From: Corallococcus carmarthensis
GTDB lineage: Bacteria > Myxococcota > Myxococcia > Myxococcales > Myxococcaceae
DNA length: 36,351 nt
NCBI RefSeq assembly: GCF_003611695.1
Contig: NZ_RAWE01000083.1
Span: forward strand, 1-36,351
Direction of reading: 5' to 3'
A program made the translations under genes and the position numbers. The notes beneath the pieces are model-generated. The model was not told where the DNA came from and searched no databases. It saw nothing but the letters and a program-made list of their open reading frames with translations. Each line of letters opens with the position of its first letter. Within the stretch, counting starts at the first letter, position 1. This document shows positions 8,582-17,041 of this stretch, in pieces.

Positions 8582-9724
8582 TCAGCCCCGCTCGCCCAGG
8601 GCGCTCCTCGCGGCGTCCTCGCGGCGGTGGGCCTCCACCTCCGGGACCTCCTCCCAACGGATCCACCCGGCGCGCGCGGCGTGCCTCGCGGCGGCCACCG
8701 TGTCATCCACGACGACCAGCTCGCTGCCCCCGTCGCGGATGTCCTTCGCGATGGTCTCCATCTCCTCGCCGCGCTTGGAGCGCCCCGGCACGTTGCGGAT
8801 GTAGACGCAGCGGATGCGGCCCGGGTACTCGCGCACGATGGTGCGGTAGTGCTCCGCGTCCTCCTGGCCGCTGTCCCCAATCAGCACGAAGGGCAGGTGC
8901 GAGAGCGTCTCCAGCACGCCGCGGATCTTGTCCAGCTTGTGCCCGTGTCCCCCGCCCGGCGCGAACCCGTGCCGCGACAGGCCCCAGTCGCGCAGCAGCA
9001 GCGGACCAATGGGGATGCGGTGGATGGAGAGGAACTCGTCCAGGTGCTCGTAGAGGTTCCACGGGCTGCTGGACACGTAGAAGATGGGGTTGTCCGCCGA
9101 TCCGCTCGCGCCCGCCTGGAGCGCCGCGTAGAACGCGTCCACGCCCGGAAACGGCAGCCGCCCCCGGTGCTCCGTGAGGAACAGCGCCCACGCGCGCTTG
9201 AGCGGATCCGTCACCCCCGTGGCGATGACCGTGTCGTCGATGTCGCTGATGACGCCCAGCTCCGCGCTCGTCCCGGCCACCCGCACCGGCGCGGACACGC
9301 GCGGCACGCCTTCAGCCTCCGGGGACAGCAGCTCCAGCTCCACCATGTGCCAGCCGGAGCGCACGCCTTCGGGCGGCGGCACCCACAGCTCCAGGAAGCC
9401 CTCCTCGTCGGTGGTGCCCTCCCAGCGCTTGTCCCCCCAGCGCACCGCCACGTGCGCGCTGGCGATTTCACGGGTCATGTAGCGCTTGTAGGAGGCCACG
9501 GCGCTGCTCATGAGCGTGTGGCGCTGGCGCTGGGGCGTCACCTTGCGCTCCTCCAGCACGCGCGCCTTGATGACCACGCGCTCCGGGGTGCCGTAGCCCC
9601 GGTACGGCAGGATGCGCAGCGGCGGGGCGATGCCCAGCCCCTTGCGCACGCGGCGGCTCAGCACGTCGTAGTGGGCATCCACCTTCACGGCGAAGCGGAA
9701 CAGCAGCGGGTACAGGTCGGGCAT
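8582..9724 (-). CDS. App1/DUF2183-family phosphatase-like protein
   Basis: The protein has 380 residues from the ATG at 9724. No strong ribosome-binding site is visible, so the start is the weaker part of the call. The C-terminal half shows the conserved App1/DUF2183 signatures: GVISDIDDTVIATG, a HAD-type DxDxT nucleophile motif (about residue 165), then PIFYVSSSPWNLYEHL, GHKLDKI and LIGDSGQEDAEHY. Yeast App1 with this domain is a phosphatidate phosphatase; the bacterial substrate is not established. The N-terminal half (HVAVRWGDKRWEGTTDEEGF and following strands) looks like the beta-sandwich that precedes this domain in bacterial members. It lies 32 bp downstream of the GH15 gene and is probably co-transcribed. 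Confidence 0.85.
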   Translation of the reverse strand: MPDLYPLLFRFAVKVDAHYDVLSRRVRKGLGIAPPLRILPYRGYGTPERVVIKARVLEERKVTPQRQRHTLMSSAVASYKRYMTREIASAHVAVRWGDKRWEGTTDEEGFLELWVPPPEGVRSGWHMVELELLSPEAEGVPRVSAPVRVAGTSAELGVISDIDDTVIATGVTDPLKRAWALFLTEHRGRLPFPGVDAFYAALQAGASGSADNPIFYVSSSPWNLYEHLDEFLSIHRIPIGPLLLRDWGLSRHGFAPGGGHGHKLDKIRGVLETLSHLPFVLIGDSGQEDAEHYRTIVREYPGRIRCVYIRNVPGRSKRGEEMETIAKDIRDGGSELVVVDDTVAAARHAARAGWIRWEEVPEVEAHRREDAARSALGERG

Positions 9725-9756
9725 GGCGGGTGCGCGCGAGTCTACAGGCCCCTTCC

Positions 9757-11610
9757 TCAATCGTGGCGGCCCAACGTCCGGTCCAGGTTGTATGCGGCGC
9801 TGATGAGCGACAGGTGCGTGAGCGCCTGCGGGAAGTTGCCCATCGCCTCGCCGGACATGCCCGTCTGCTCCGCGTACAGCCCCACGTGGTTCGCGTAGCC
9901 CTGCATCCGCTCGAAGATGAGCCGCGCCTCGTCCAAGAGGTCCGGCCGCACGGCGCTCGCGCGCGTCATCGCCTCCACCAGCCAGAAGCTGCACAGGTTG
10001 AAGGTGCCTTCGCTGCCTTGAATCCCGTCCAGCTTCTCGTCCGCCTCGTAGCGGAACACCAGGCCGTCCGACGTCAGGCCCCCGTCCCGGGGCGCCTTGC
10101 GGATGACGTCCAGCGTGGAGAGCATCCGCGGATCCACCGGCGACAGGAAGAACACCAGCGGCATCAGGAGATTGGCCGCGTCCAGCGCTTCGTGCCCGTA
10201 GGCCTGGATGAAGGCGCCCTTCTCCTTGCACCAGCCCTTGTCCATGATCTCCTCGAAGATGGCGTCGCGCGTCTTCAGCCACTTCGCGCGGTCCGCCGGC
10301 AGGCTGCGCTTGTCCGCGAGCCGGATGGCCCGGTCCACCGCCACCCAGCACATCAGCTTCGAATAGACGAAGTGCCGGCGCGAGCCGCGGATCTCCCAGA
10401 TGCCCTCGTCCTCCATCATCCAGTGGTCGCACACCCAGTCCACCAGCCGCCGCAGGTGCCGCCAGAAGTCATACGAGATGGGCGCCGCGTACTTGTTGGA
10501 CAGGTACACGGAGTCCATCAGCTCGCCGTAGATGTCCAGCTGGAGCTGCTTCGCCGCCATGTTGCCGATGCGCACCGGCCGCGCGCCGCCGTAGCCGCTC
10601 AGGTGCTTGAGCTCCTCCTCCTTCGGCACCGGGCTGCCGTCCAGGCTGAACATCAAGGGCAGCGGCCCGTCCCCGTTCTCCGCGCAGCGCTTCTCCACCC
10701 AGCGCATGAACGCGGCGGCCTCCTCGTTGAAGCCGATGCGGATGAACGCGTAGACGGTGAAGGCCGCGTCGCGCAGCCAGCAGAAGCGGTAGTCCCAGTT
10801 GCGCGTGCCACCGGCGGACTCCGGCAGGCTGCACGTGGGCGCCGCGACGATGGCCCCGGACGGCTCGAAGGTCATCAGCTTCAGCGCCAGCGCCGAGCGC
10901 TGCACCATCTCCCGCCACCGCCCCGTGTACTTGCACTTGGACAGCCAGTGGCGCCAGTAGTCCACCGTGTCGCGGAAGAGCTTCTCCGCGGAGTCGTGCG
11001 TGTGCAGGTGGTGGTGACAGCCCTCGATGCCCCCCTCGCGCAGGGTGAAGACCGCGGACTGGCTCTCCTTCAGCGTGAAGTGCGCGACGACGCCGTTGCC
11101 CTCCTGCTTCAAGGGGATGGGCGTCACCAGCTGCATGCTCAAGCCCTTGGAGACGAAGGCCGCGCCGCCGTTCACCACGTGCGTCTCATGCTCGTCCCGG
11201 GCGTAGTTGAACGCCGGGAAGCACTCCATGCGGAAGGACATCTCGCCGCGCACCACGCGGATGCGACGGAGGACTTCGCGCCCCTCCGCCTTCGCCCCCC
11301 TGCCCAGGGGCATCAGGTCGATGAGCTCTCCCACGCCGTCCGGCGTGTAGAAGCGCGTCACCAGCACGTTGGTGTCCGGCCAGTAGAACTGCCGCTTCAT
11401 CACCCCGTCCGGCTCCGGGGACACGCGCCAGTACCCGCCCTTCTCCGGATCCACCAGCGCCGCGAAGAGGCTGGGGCTGTCGAAGTGCGGGTAGCACAGC
11501 CAGTCGATGGTGCCTTCGTTGCCCACCAGCGCCACCGTGCGCAGGTCGCCGATGACGCCGTGGTCTTCAATGGCCACGCCGCCCTTCAGGTCCTCGTGAT
11601 GGGGATTCAC
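9757..11610 (-). CDS. Glycoside hydrolase family 15 (glucoamylase/trehalase-like)
   Basis: The protein has 617 residues. The start is GTG 11610, which overlaps the TGA of the upstream dehydrogenase gene as GTGA and has AGGAG 8 bases upstream. [20 protein letters not shown] and [18 protein letters not shown] open the N-terminal sandwich domain. [19 protein letters not shown] (about residue 270) opens the alpha/alpha barrel. Glu406 in EGIWEIRG is the expected general acid and Glu581 in [11 protein letters not shown] is the expected general base, followed by [13 protein letters not shown]. Such enzymes release glucose from alpha-glucans or trehalose; which one cannot be told here. No signal peptide is seen, so it acts in the cytoplasm. 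The translationally coupled glucose-dehydrogenase-like gene suggests that the released glucose is oxidised directly. Confidence 0.92.
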   Translation of the reverse strand: MNPHHEDLKGGVAIEDHGVIGDLRTVALVGNEGTIDWLCYPHFDSPSLFAALVDPEKGGYWRVSPEPDGVMKRQFYWPDTNVLVTRFYTPDGVGELIDLMPLGRGAKAEGREVLRRIRVVRGEMSFRMECFPAFNYARDEHETHVVNGGAAFVSKGLSMQLVTPIPLKQEGNGVVAHFTLKESQSAVFTLREGGIEGCHHHLHTHDSAEKLFRDTVDYWRHWLSKCKYTGRWREMVQRSALALKLMTFEPSGAIVAAPTCSLPESAGGTRNWDYRFCWLRDAAFTVYAFIRIGFNEEAAAFMRWVEKRCAENGDGPLPLMFSLDGSPVPKEEELKHLSGYGGARPVRIGNMAAKQLQLDIYGELMDSVYLSNKYAAPISYDFWRHLRRLVDWVCDHWMMEDEGIWEIRGSRRHFVYSKLMCWVAVDRAIRLADKRSLPADRAKWLKTRDAIFEEIMDKGWCKEKGAFIQAYGHEALDAANLLMPLVFFLSPVDPRMLSTLDVIRKAPRDGGLTSDGLVFRYEADEKLDGIQGSEGTFNLCSFWLVEAMTRASAVRPDLLDEARLIFERMQGYANHVGLYAEQTGMSGEAMGNFPQALTHLSLISAAYNLDRTLGRHD

Positions 11611-12701
11611 CGGGCATGCTCCTGGAACGAGATGACGTGCTTGATGCCGCCCTTCGCCTCCACCACCTTCGCGAACTCCGACGGCGGGTGACGCTGGGTG
11701 ATGAGCGCCTCCACCCTCCCCGGCCACCTCGCGCGGAAGCGGGCCAGGTCCTCCAGTGCCTCGCGGAAGTCGCTGTCCGCCGCGTTCACCGTGCCGAACA
11801 TCACCCGGTTGCCGAGCACCAGCCGCCCCAGCACCTGTTCGCCATCCAGCTCCAGTGGCTCCTCGCGCCCGGGCACGCCGGTGAAGATGAGCACGCCGTT
11901 CTCCTCCAGCACCTGGAGCGAGTCGAAGGCCACCTTCGACGCGCCCGTCGCCTCGTAGATGACGGCCACGCCGCCCAGCTGTTTCTTCAAGGCCTCCACC
12001 GTCACCTCCTTCGAGGAGATGTACGGCACCCCCACCGCTTCGGATGCGGCGGCCTTCTCATTGGGCTTGGGGCTGCGCGAGTACGCCGTCACGTCGAAGC
12101 CCGCGCGCATCAGCGCCATGGCGCCCAGCTGCGCCACCGGCCCCGCGCCCAGCACCAGCGCCTTGCCGGGGCTCACCTTCCACGGCAGGCGGGACTGGAT
12201 GTGCGCGAGCTCGCGCAGCCCCTTCTCCGCGATGGTGAGCGGCTCGGTGAGCACGGCCACGCCGCGCAAGCTGTCATCCGCCTTGTGCAGGTAGGCCGCG
12301 TCCTCCACGAAGTGCTCTGAACAGAAACCGTGCGCGCCCTGGATGCCGCGCTCCGTGTAGTCCCCCGTCACGCAGAAGTCCGGGTGGCCGTGGCGGCACG
12401 CGGGGCAGTGCGTGTGCGGACAGGGCCTGCGCACCCGGGGCACCACCAGGTCCCCCGGCTTCAGGCCCTGCACGTGCGCGCCCACCTCCATCACCTCGCC
12501 CAGGCACTCGTGGCCCAGGACGAGGTGGTCCTCCCCCTTGGGCGCTTCGCCGTGGTGGCCATTCAGGATCTCCTGGTCGGTGCCGCACACGCCGACCTCC
12601 AGCGTGCGCACCTTGACCTCGGTGGGCGAGTGCAGCCGCGGTTCGGGGACGTCGAGGACACGCACCTCGCGCGAGGGGAACATGATGGCCACGGCCTTCA
12701 T
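11607..12701 (-). CDS. Zinc-dependent glucose 1-dehydrogenase-like enzyme (MDR superfamily)
   Basis: The protein has 364 residues. The start is ATG 12701, with AAGGAG about 11 bases upstream on the minus strand. [15 protein letters not shown] (Cys39, Asp42) and [11 protein letters not shown] (His64, Glu65) are the catalytic-zinc ligands and surrounding sequence of medium-chain dehydrogenases. The Cys-rich lobe [17 protein letters not shown] and the [16 protein letters not shown] segment are characteristic of the archaeal-type glucose dehydrogenase group. [17 protein letters not shown] is the Rossmann nucleotide-binding loop. The family oxidises aldoses such as glucose to the lactone with NAD(P). 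The stop codon overlaps the GH15 start, so the two products are made together. Sugar specificity is inferred from family resemblance and context. Confidence 0.85.
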   Translation of the reverse strand: MKAVAIMFPSREVRVLDVPEPRLHSPTEVKVRTLEVGVCGTDQEILNGHHGEAPKGEDHLVLGHECLGEVMEVGAHVQGLKPGDLVVPRVRRPCPHTHCPACRHGHPDFCVTGDYTERGIQGAHGFCSEHFVEDAAYLHKADDSLRGVAVLTEPLTIAEKGLRELAHIQSRLPWKVSPGKALVLGAGPVAQLGAMALMRAGFDVTAYSRSPKPNEKAAASEAVGVPYISSKEVTVEALKKQLGGVAVIYEATGASKVAFDSLQVLEENGVLIFTGVPGREEPLELDGEQVLGRLVLGNRVMFGTVNAADSDFREALEDLARFRARWPGRVEALITQRHPPSEFAKVVEAKGGIKHVISFQEHAR

Positions 12702-12914
12702 GGGCTGGCGGACTCCTTCTGGGCGAAGTGCTGAACGTCCCAGGACAAGGGGTGCGGACTTGGGACGGATGTCGCAAGTGCCCGTCCGCCGCCCTGCGTT
12801 TCCCCACCCGGCCCCTCAGAGGAGACCGCCGTTGAACAGCCCGGGCCGCCCGCCTGCCTGGAGGGCGACACTCGCGGGCGTGTGAAAGCACTGCCCCCCT
12901 GGGGCGCGCGGGTC

Positions 12915-12920
12915 TATAGA
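12915..12920 (+). promoter_or_regulatory. Possible -10 box (TATAGA) just before the two-TM protein gene
   Basis: TATAGA in a GC-rich gap ends 8 bases before the GTG start at 12929. If it is a real -10 box, the transcript would be almost leaderless. No matching -35 box is visible, so this stays tentative. Confidence 0.25.
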
Positions 12921-12928
12921 ACCGGGCC

Positions 12929-13474
12929 GTGCGTTCGCCCCCCGCCTCCCGACGCAGCCGCGCCACCGCCATTGGTGCCACGGCCTTCCTGCTGCTCGCC
13001 CTGCCCTTCCTGGTGCTGGGGGTGTTCTTCCTCGGCCAGAAGGCGCGCATGGACCTGGACTGCGAACCCCAGGGCCCGTGCGTCCTCTCCCGCTCCAGCT
13101 GGCTGGGCCAGGAGGAGGTGGGCCGCTACGCGCCGGGCGTCATCCAGGGCGTGGAGGTGGCCCGCAGCCGCAGCACCCGCGGGGGCGCCGCGCCCATCTT
13201 CCGGCCGCAGCTGCAGACGACCTCTGGCGTCCAGCCGCTCGCCTACCAGTGGACGGAGGACGAGGCGGAGGCCCGGGCCTTCGCGGACACCGTGCGGCGC
13301 TACCTCACGGGTCCCCGCACGGACGCGCTCGCGGTGTTCCGGGACGACCGCCAGGCATCGCTGCGCGTAGGCGGCGCCTTCACCGTCGTGGGCCTGGGCG
13401 TGCTCGCCCTGAGCCTGTGGTTGCTCTCCCGCACGCTGGCACACCGCAAGGCGGAGCGGGCCGCCACCCCCTGA
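12929..13474 (+). CDS. Two-TM membrane protein of unknown function
   Basis: The protein has 181 residues from GTG 12929. The first helix is at about residues 15-36 (IGATAFLLLALPFLVLGVFF) and the second at about 146-168 (VGGAFTVVGLGVLALSLWLL). The basic N-terminus and the basic C-terminal tail (RTLAHRKAERA) suggest both ends are cytoplasmic. The central loop of about 105 residues includes two Cys (LDCEPQGPC) and a beta-rich part with a helix near EAEARAFADTVRRYL, reminiscent of small PH-like membrane-anchored domains; this is only a resemblance. It is divergent from the glucose-dehydrogenase gene, and the ABC-transporter genes follow about 120 bp downstream. Confidence 0.7.
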   Translation: MRSPPASRRSRATAIGATAFLLLALPFLVLGVFFLGQKARMDLDCEPQGPCVLSRSSWLGQEEVGRYAPGVIQGVEVARSRSTRGGAAPIFRPQLQTTSGVQPLAYQWTEDEAEARAFADTVRRYLTGPRTDALAVFRDDRQASLRVGGAFTVVGLGVLALSLWLLSRTLAHRKAERAATP

Positions 13475-13591
13475 CGGCGGAGCGCCCCGGCCCCGAAAAG
13501 CAGCCAGCCGGGCGGCGCGGGCGTCACCACCTGTCCTACAGTGGAAGGCGCCTGCCCGCTTCCAGGCCCCGCCTGTGCGACCTTGGGGCAG

Positions 13592-14527
13592 ATGAATAGG
13601 TTGTGGCGAATGCTTCGACGCCTCATCGAGCGGATGCGGGGCCTGCGCCAGGCGGCGCCCCACCTCCTGCGGCCCGCGAACGTGAACGCGGACCGGGCGA
13701 AGATCTCCATCGCCCAGCTGGACCACCACTACGCCAACAAGGTCGTGGCGCTGAAGGACGTGAACCTCAACGTCCGCTCGGGGGAGTTCGTCTGCCTGCT
13801 CGGCCCTTCCGGCTGCGGCAAGTCCACGCTGCTCTACGCGCTCGCGGGCCACGTGGCGCCCACGGGCGGCAGCGTGGCCATTGACGGCAAGCCCATCCAC
13901 GGGCCCGGTCCGGACCGGCTGTTGATGTTCCAGGAGGCCGCGCTGTTCCCGTGGCTCACCGTGCGCGGCAACATCACCTTCGCGCTGGCCGCCCGGGGCG
14001 TGCCCCGCGCCGAGCGCCGCGAGCGGGCGGACACCTTCATCCAGCGCGTGCGCCTGGAGGGCTTCGCGGACACGCTGCCCCACGAGCTCTCCGGCGGCAT
14101 GAAGATGCGCGCCAGCCTCGCCCGGGCGCTCGCGGTGGACCCCACCGTGCTGCTGATGGACGAGCCGTTCGGCGCGCTGGACGCCCAGACGCGCGTGCAC
14201 ATGCAGGAGATGTTGCAGGCCATCTGGCTGCGCTCCGGCAAGACGGTGGTGTTCGTCACCCACGACGTGCAGGAGGCCCTGATGCTGGGCACGCGCGTGG
14301 TGCTGATGGCGCCCCGCCCGGGCCGCGTGGTGGAGGACCTGGAGATCCACCTGCCCATGCCGCGCTCGCTGGAGGACCCGTCCCTGGACGCCATGGCGCG
14401 CGACATCCGCCACCGCCTGCGCGCCTCGGAGGGCGCCGCGCTGGAGGCCCCGCCCGCGGAGCCCCTGAGCCGCCGCACGCGCACGCCGTCCAGCATGCCT
14501 CGCACGAGCATCGTGACCGGCCGTTAG
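13592..14527 (+). CDS. ABC transporter ATP-binding protein (SsuB/TauB/NrtD type)
   Basis: The protein has 311 residues from ATG 13592. Other starts, such as GTG 13541, are possible, since no strong ribosome-binding site settles it. Walker A GPSGCGKST is at about residues 71-79, the Q-loop is in LLMFQEAALFPW, the signature LSGGMKMR at about 165, Walker B LLMDEPFGALD at about 188, and the switch His in VFVTHDVQEAL. FPWLTVRGNITFAL and the DEPFGALDAQTR region are typical of the taurine/sulfonate/nitrate importer ATPases. An N-terminal basic extension of about 45 residues precedes the first strand. The gene starts a three-gene importer operon with the permease 13 bp downstream. Confidence 0.93.
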   Translation: MNRLWRMLRRLIERMRGLRQAAPHLLRPANVNADRAKISIAQLDHHYANKVVALKDVNLNVRSGEFVCLLGPSGCGKSTLLYALAGHVAPTGGSVAIDGKPIHGPGPDRLLMFQEAALFPWLTVRGNITFALAARGVPRAERRERADTFIQRVRLEGFADTLPHELSGGMKMRASLARALAVDPTVLLMDEPFGALDAQTRVHMQEMLQAIWLRSGKTVVFVTHDVQEALMLGTRVVLMAPRPGRVVEDLEIHLPMPRSLEDPSLDAMARDIRHRLRASEGAALEAPPAEPLSRRTRTPSSMPRTSIVTGR

Positions 14528-14540
14528 AGGGGACACCACC

Positions 14541-15296
14541 ATGCTCAAGTGGGCGCAGAAGCTGGGGATGATCGCGCTGCTCTTCGCGCTCTGGGAGGTG
14601 CTGTCGCGCTCGGGCATCTGGAACAAGCACCTGTTCCCCGGGCCGCTGGAGGTGGTCCAGGCGCTCATCGCCATGGCCCGCGACGGGCAATTGGGCGGCG
14701 CCACGCTGCGCTCGCTGGGCCGGCTGATGCGCGCCTATCTCATCTCGGTGGCCATCGGCGTCCCGCTGGGGCTGCTCATCGCGCGGCTGGCCTTCTTCCG
14801 CAACGCGGTGAAGCCGGTGGTGATGGGCCTGCAGGCCCTGCCCTCCATCTGCTGGCTGCCGCTGGCGCTCCTGTGGTTCGGCCTCAACGACAGCGCCATC
14901 CTCTTCGTGGTGGTGATGGGCAGCGTGCTGGGCATCTCCATCGCCACCGAGGACGCGGTCAACGGCCTGGACCCGCAGCTGGCCCGCGTGGCGCGGACCC
15001 TGGGCGTGCGGGGCCTGCGCTTCTACTTCGGCGTGCTGCTGCCCGGCGCGCTGCCTGGCATCGTCACCGGCCTCAAGCTGGGGTGGAGCTTCGCGTGGCG
15101 CGCGCTGCTCGCGGGCGAGCTGCTCTTCGTCTCCGGCGGTCTGGGCCAGCTGCTCACCATGGGCCGCGAGCTGATGGACGTGTCGCAGGTGATGGCGGTG
15201 ATGCTGGCCATCATCCTCATCGGCATCACGGTGGACCGCGTCCTCTTCCAGACGGTGGAGACGCGCCTGAGGCGCCGGTGGGGGCTGACGGCCTAG
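14541..15296 (+). CDS. ABC transporter permease (SsuC/TauC type)
   Basis: The protein has 251 residues from ATG 14541, preceded by AGAGGGG. It has about six membrane segments, beginning IALLFALWEVLSRSG. The cytoplasmic coupling loop runs EDAVNGLDPQLARVARTLGVRGLRFYFGVLLPGALPGIVTGL, the EAA-type motif (roughly E-A-A-x3-G-x9-I-x-LP) that contacts the ATPase. ALPSICWLPLALLWFGL is characteristic of the BPD_transp_1 sulfonate/nitrate subgroup. It imports substrate together with the adjacent ATPase and binding protein. Confidence 0.93.
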   Translation: MLKWAQKLGMIALLFALWEVLSRSGIWNKHLFPGPLEVVQALIAMARDGQLGGATLRSLGRLMRAYLISVAIGVPLGLLIARLAFFRNAVKPVVMGLQALPSICWLPLALLWFGLNDSAILFVVVMGSVLGISIATEDAVNGLDPQLARVARTLGVRGLRFYFGVLLPGALPGIVTGLKLGWSFAWRALLAGELLFVSGGLGQLLTMGRELMDVSQVMAVMLAIILIGITVDRVLFQTVETRLRRRWGLTA

Positions 15297-15372
15297 CCGT
15301 GTGAGCCCAAGGACGCTTTCGCCCTCACGGGCATTGATAACAGGCGGGGATTCGCCATTAGCGTGACGCACC

Positions 15373-16386
15373 ATGTCTTCCGCGCGTCCGCTGTCCCTGC
15401 TGCTCGGCCTCTGCGTCCTCCTGTCCGGCGTCTCCTCCTGCAAGAAGGACACGCCGTCCGGTGCCAACGCGCCCCTGCGCGTGGCCTTCTTCCCCAACAT
15501 CACGCACGCGCAGGCGTTGGTGGCGAACTCGGAGGGGCTCTTCGGGTCGCAGCCCGGCATGGGCCACGTGGAGGTGCGGCAGTTCAACGCGGGCCCCGCC
15601 GCCATGGAGGCGCTGGTCGCGGGCTCCGTGGACGTGGCCTACGTGGGCCCGGGACCCGCCATCAACACGTACCTCAAGGCCGGCAAGGAGCTGCGCATCA
15701 TCGCGGGCGCGGTGAATGGCGGCGCGGTGCTGGTGGTGAAGAACGCGAAGACGGCAGCGGAGCTCAAGGGCAAGAAGCTGGGGACGCCGCAGCTGGGCAA
15801 CACGCAGGACATCGCCCTGCGCACCTGGCTGAAGGCCCAGAAGCTGAGCATCACCACGGACGCGGGCGGCGACGTGCAGGTGATTCCCATCAGCAACCCG
15901 GACATCCTGGGCCAGTACCTCCAGGGCGCCATCGAGGGGGCGTGGGTGCCCGAGCCCTGGGGCGCGCGCATGCTCGCCGAAGGGGGCGGTCACATCCTGG
16001 TGGACGAGCGCGACCTGTGGCCGGACAAGCGCTTCCCCACCACGGTGGTGGTGACGACGAAGAAGACCCTGGAGACGCAGCGGTCGCGCATCGCGGCGCT
16101 CCTGCGCATCCACGTGCAGCTCACCGAGCGCTGGCGCGCGGACCCGGCGGCCTTCGCCACGTCGGTCAACTCCGCCTTCGGTCAGCTCACGCGCAAGCCA
16201 CTGCCGGGGCCCGTGCTCCAGGACGCCTTCTCCCGCCTGGAGCCGAGCCTGGACCCGGTACCCGCCGCGCTGAAGACGTCCGCCGAGCACGCGAAGGCGC
16301 TGGGGTTCATCCCCAGCGACGACATCGCGGGGCTCGTGGACCTGAGCGTCCTGGACGAGGTGCGCGGCGGCACGAAGCCGAACTGA
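15373..16386 (+). CDS. ABC transporter substrate-binding lipoprotein (SsuA/NMT1-like)
   Basis: The protein has 337 residues from ATG 15373. The leader MSSARPLSLLLGLCVLLSG ends at the lipobox VSSC, so it is lipid-anchored. The mature protein has the class II periplasmic binding fold of the aliphatic sulfonate/taurine/nitrate group: LRVAFFPNITHAQALVANSEG, then EVRQFNAGPAAMEALVAGSVDVAYVG, KGKKLGTPQLGNTQDIALR and EGAWVPEPWGARML. A 76-bp gap separates it from the permease. Putting the binding protein last differs from the usual ssuACB-like order but keeps the same three partners. The ligand cannot be read from the sequence. Confidence 0.92.
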   Translation: MSSARPLSLLLGLCVLLSGVSSCKKDTPSGANAPLRVAFFPNITHAQALVANSEGLFGSQPGMGHVEVRQFNAGPAAMEALVAGSVDVAYVGPGPAINTYLKAGKELRIIAGAVNGGAVLVVKNAKTAAELKGKKLGTPQLGNTQDIALRTWLKAQKLSITTDAGGDVQVIPISNPDILGQYLQGAIEGAWVPEPWGARMLAEGGGHILVDERDLWPDKRFPTTVVVTTKKTLETQRSRIAALLRIHVQLTERWRADPAAFATSVNSAFGQLTRKPLPGPVLQDAFSRLEPSLDPVPAALKTSAEHAKALGFIPSDDIAGLVDLSVLDEVRGGTKPN

Positions 16387-16402
16387 GGGCGCGCGGCCGG
16401 CC

Positions 16403-16870
16403 CTACTTCTGCTTCTCACCCTGGAGGGACAGGGCCACGTTTTCCGTCTTGCCCTCCACCTGGTAGACGGCCAGGACCTCCTGCCCCTTCTGGGGCAGCT
16501 TGGTGATGCGCAGGGCGCTCATGTCCAGCGGCACCACCGGCCCGGACACGTCCTTCACATACAGCATCAGCCCGTCCTGCTTCACCACCGGCCCGTTGAC
16601 CTGCTGCATGCGATCCGGATCCGGGGTGATCTGCCGCACGGCGTCTCCCTGGGTGATGAAGCTGGGGGACGTGGTCCGGACGCTTTCCGCCACGTTCGCG
16701 GGACTGGTGCTCGCGGGCTCGGTGTACGTCGACGGCATCTGCCCGGATTGGTCGCCGTCCTTGGTGACCGTGGGCTCACTCGCCAGGGCGGGACCCGCGA
16801 ACAACAAGAGACCGAGCGTCGGCGCGGTCCACGCCATGGCTCGCCAACGTCTGGGGAATCCGTGCATCAT
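16403..16870 (-). CDS. Small secreted protein of unknown function
   Basis: The protein has 155 residues. ATG 16870 has GGAGGT six bases upstream; the second codon is also ATG. A signal peptide ends near GPALA-SEP. The mature part of about 125 residues begins with a low-complexity Thr/Ser/Pro segment (YTEPASTSPANVAE). A small beta-rich unit follows (VVKQDGLMLYVKDVSGPVVPLDM, then QEVLAVYQVEGKTENVALSL), which could be an OB- or SH3-like barrel for periplasmic binding. It contains no Cys. It converges with the binding-protein gene at a 16-bp gap. Confidence 0.75.
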   Translation of the reverse strand: MMHGFPRRWRAMAWTAPTLGLLLFAGPALASEPTVTKDGDQSGQMPSTYTEPASTSPANVAESVRTTSPSFITQGDAVRQITPDPDRMQQVNGPVVKQDGLMLYVKDVSGPVVPLDMSALRITKLPQKGQEVLAVYQVEGKTENVALSLQGEKQK

Positions 16871-16888
16871 GGTTATACCTCCGTGTCA

Positions 16889-16905
16889 CGGGGGCGCTGC
16901 CCCCG
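16889..16905. promoter_or_regulatory. Perfect inverted repeat in the leader of the small secreted protein gene
   Basis: CGGGGGC, GCT, GCCCCCG form a perfect 7-bp stem with a 3-base loop, immediately upstream of the GGAGGT ribosome-binding site on the minus strand. It could be a 5'-leader hairpin or an operator shared with the divergent NYN gene. Confidence 0.35.
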
Positions 16906-17041
16906 GGGTCACCTCCCAACGTAGGGTGGGCAGCACTGAATGTTCAGCGGCGGAACACGGACCGTGCGCGCGGCAGCGTCCCCACAGTAGGGTGGAGCGC
17001 ACGCGAGCCAAGGACCGCTCGCACACGAATACGAGGCACCT

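Noticed and set aside
9730..11691. Plus-strand open frame of about 650 codons opposite the GH15 gene
   Set aside because: GH15 catalytic motifs are on the minus strand, and the antisense product has no recognisable feature.
16385..16404. Terminator between the substrate-binding protein and the small secreted protein
   Set aside because: AGGGC and GCCCT arms are only 5 bp and overlap stop codons.
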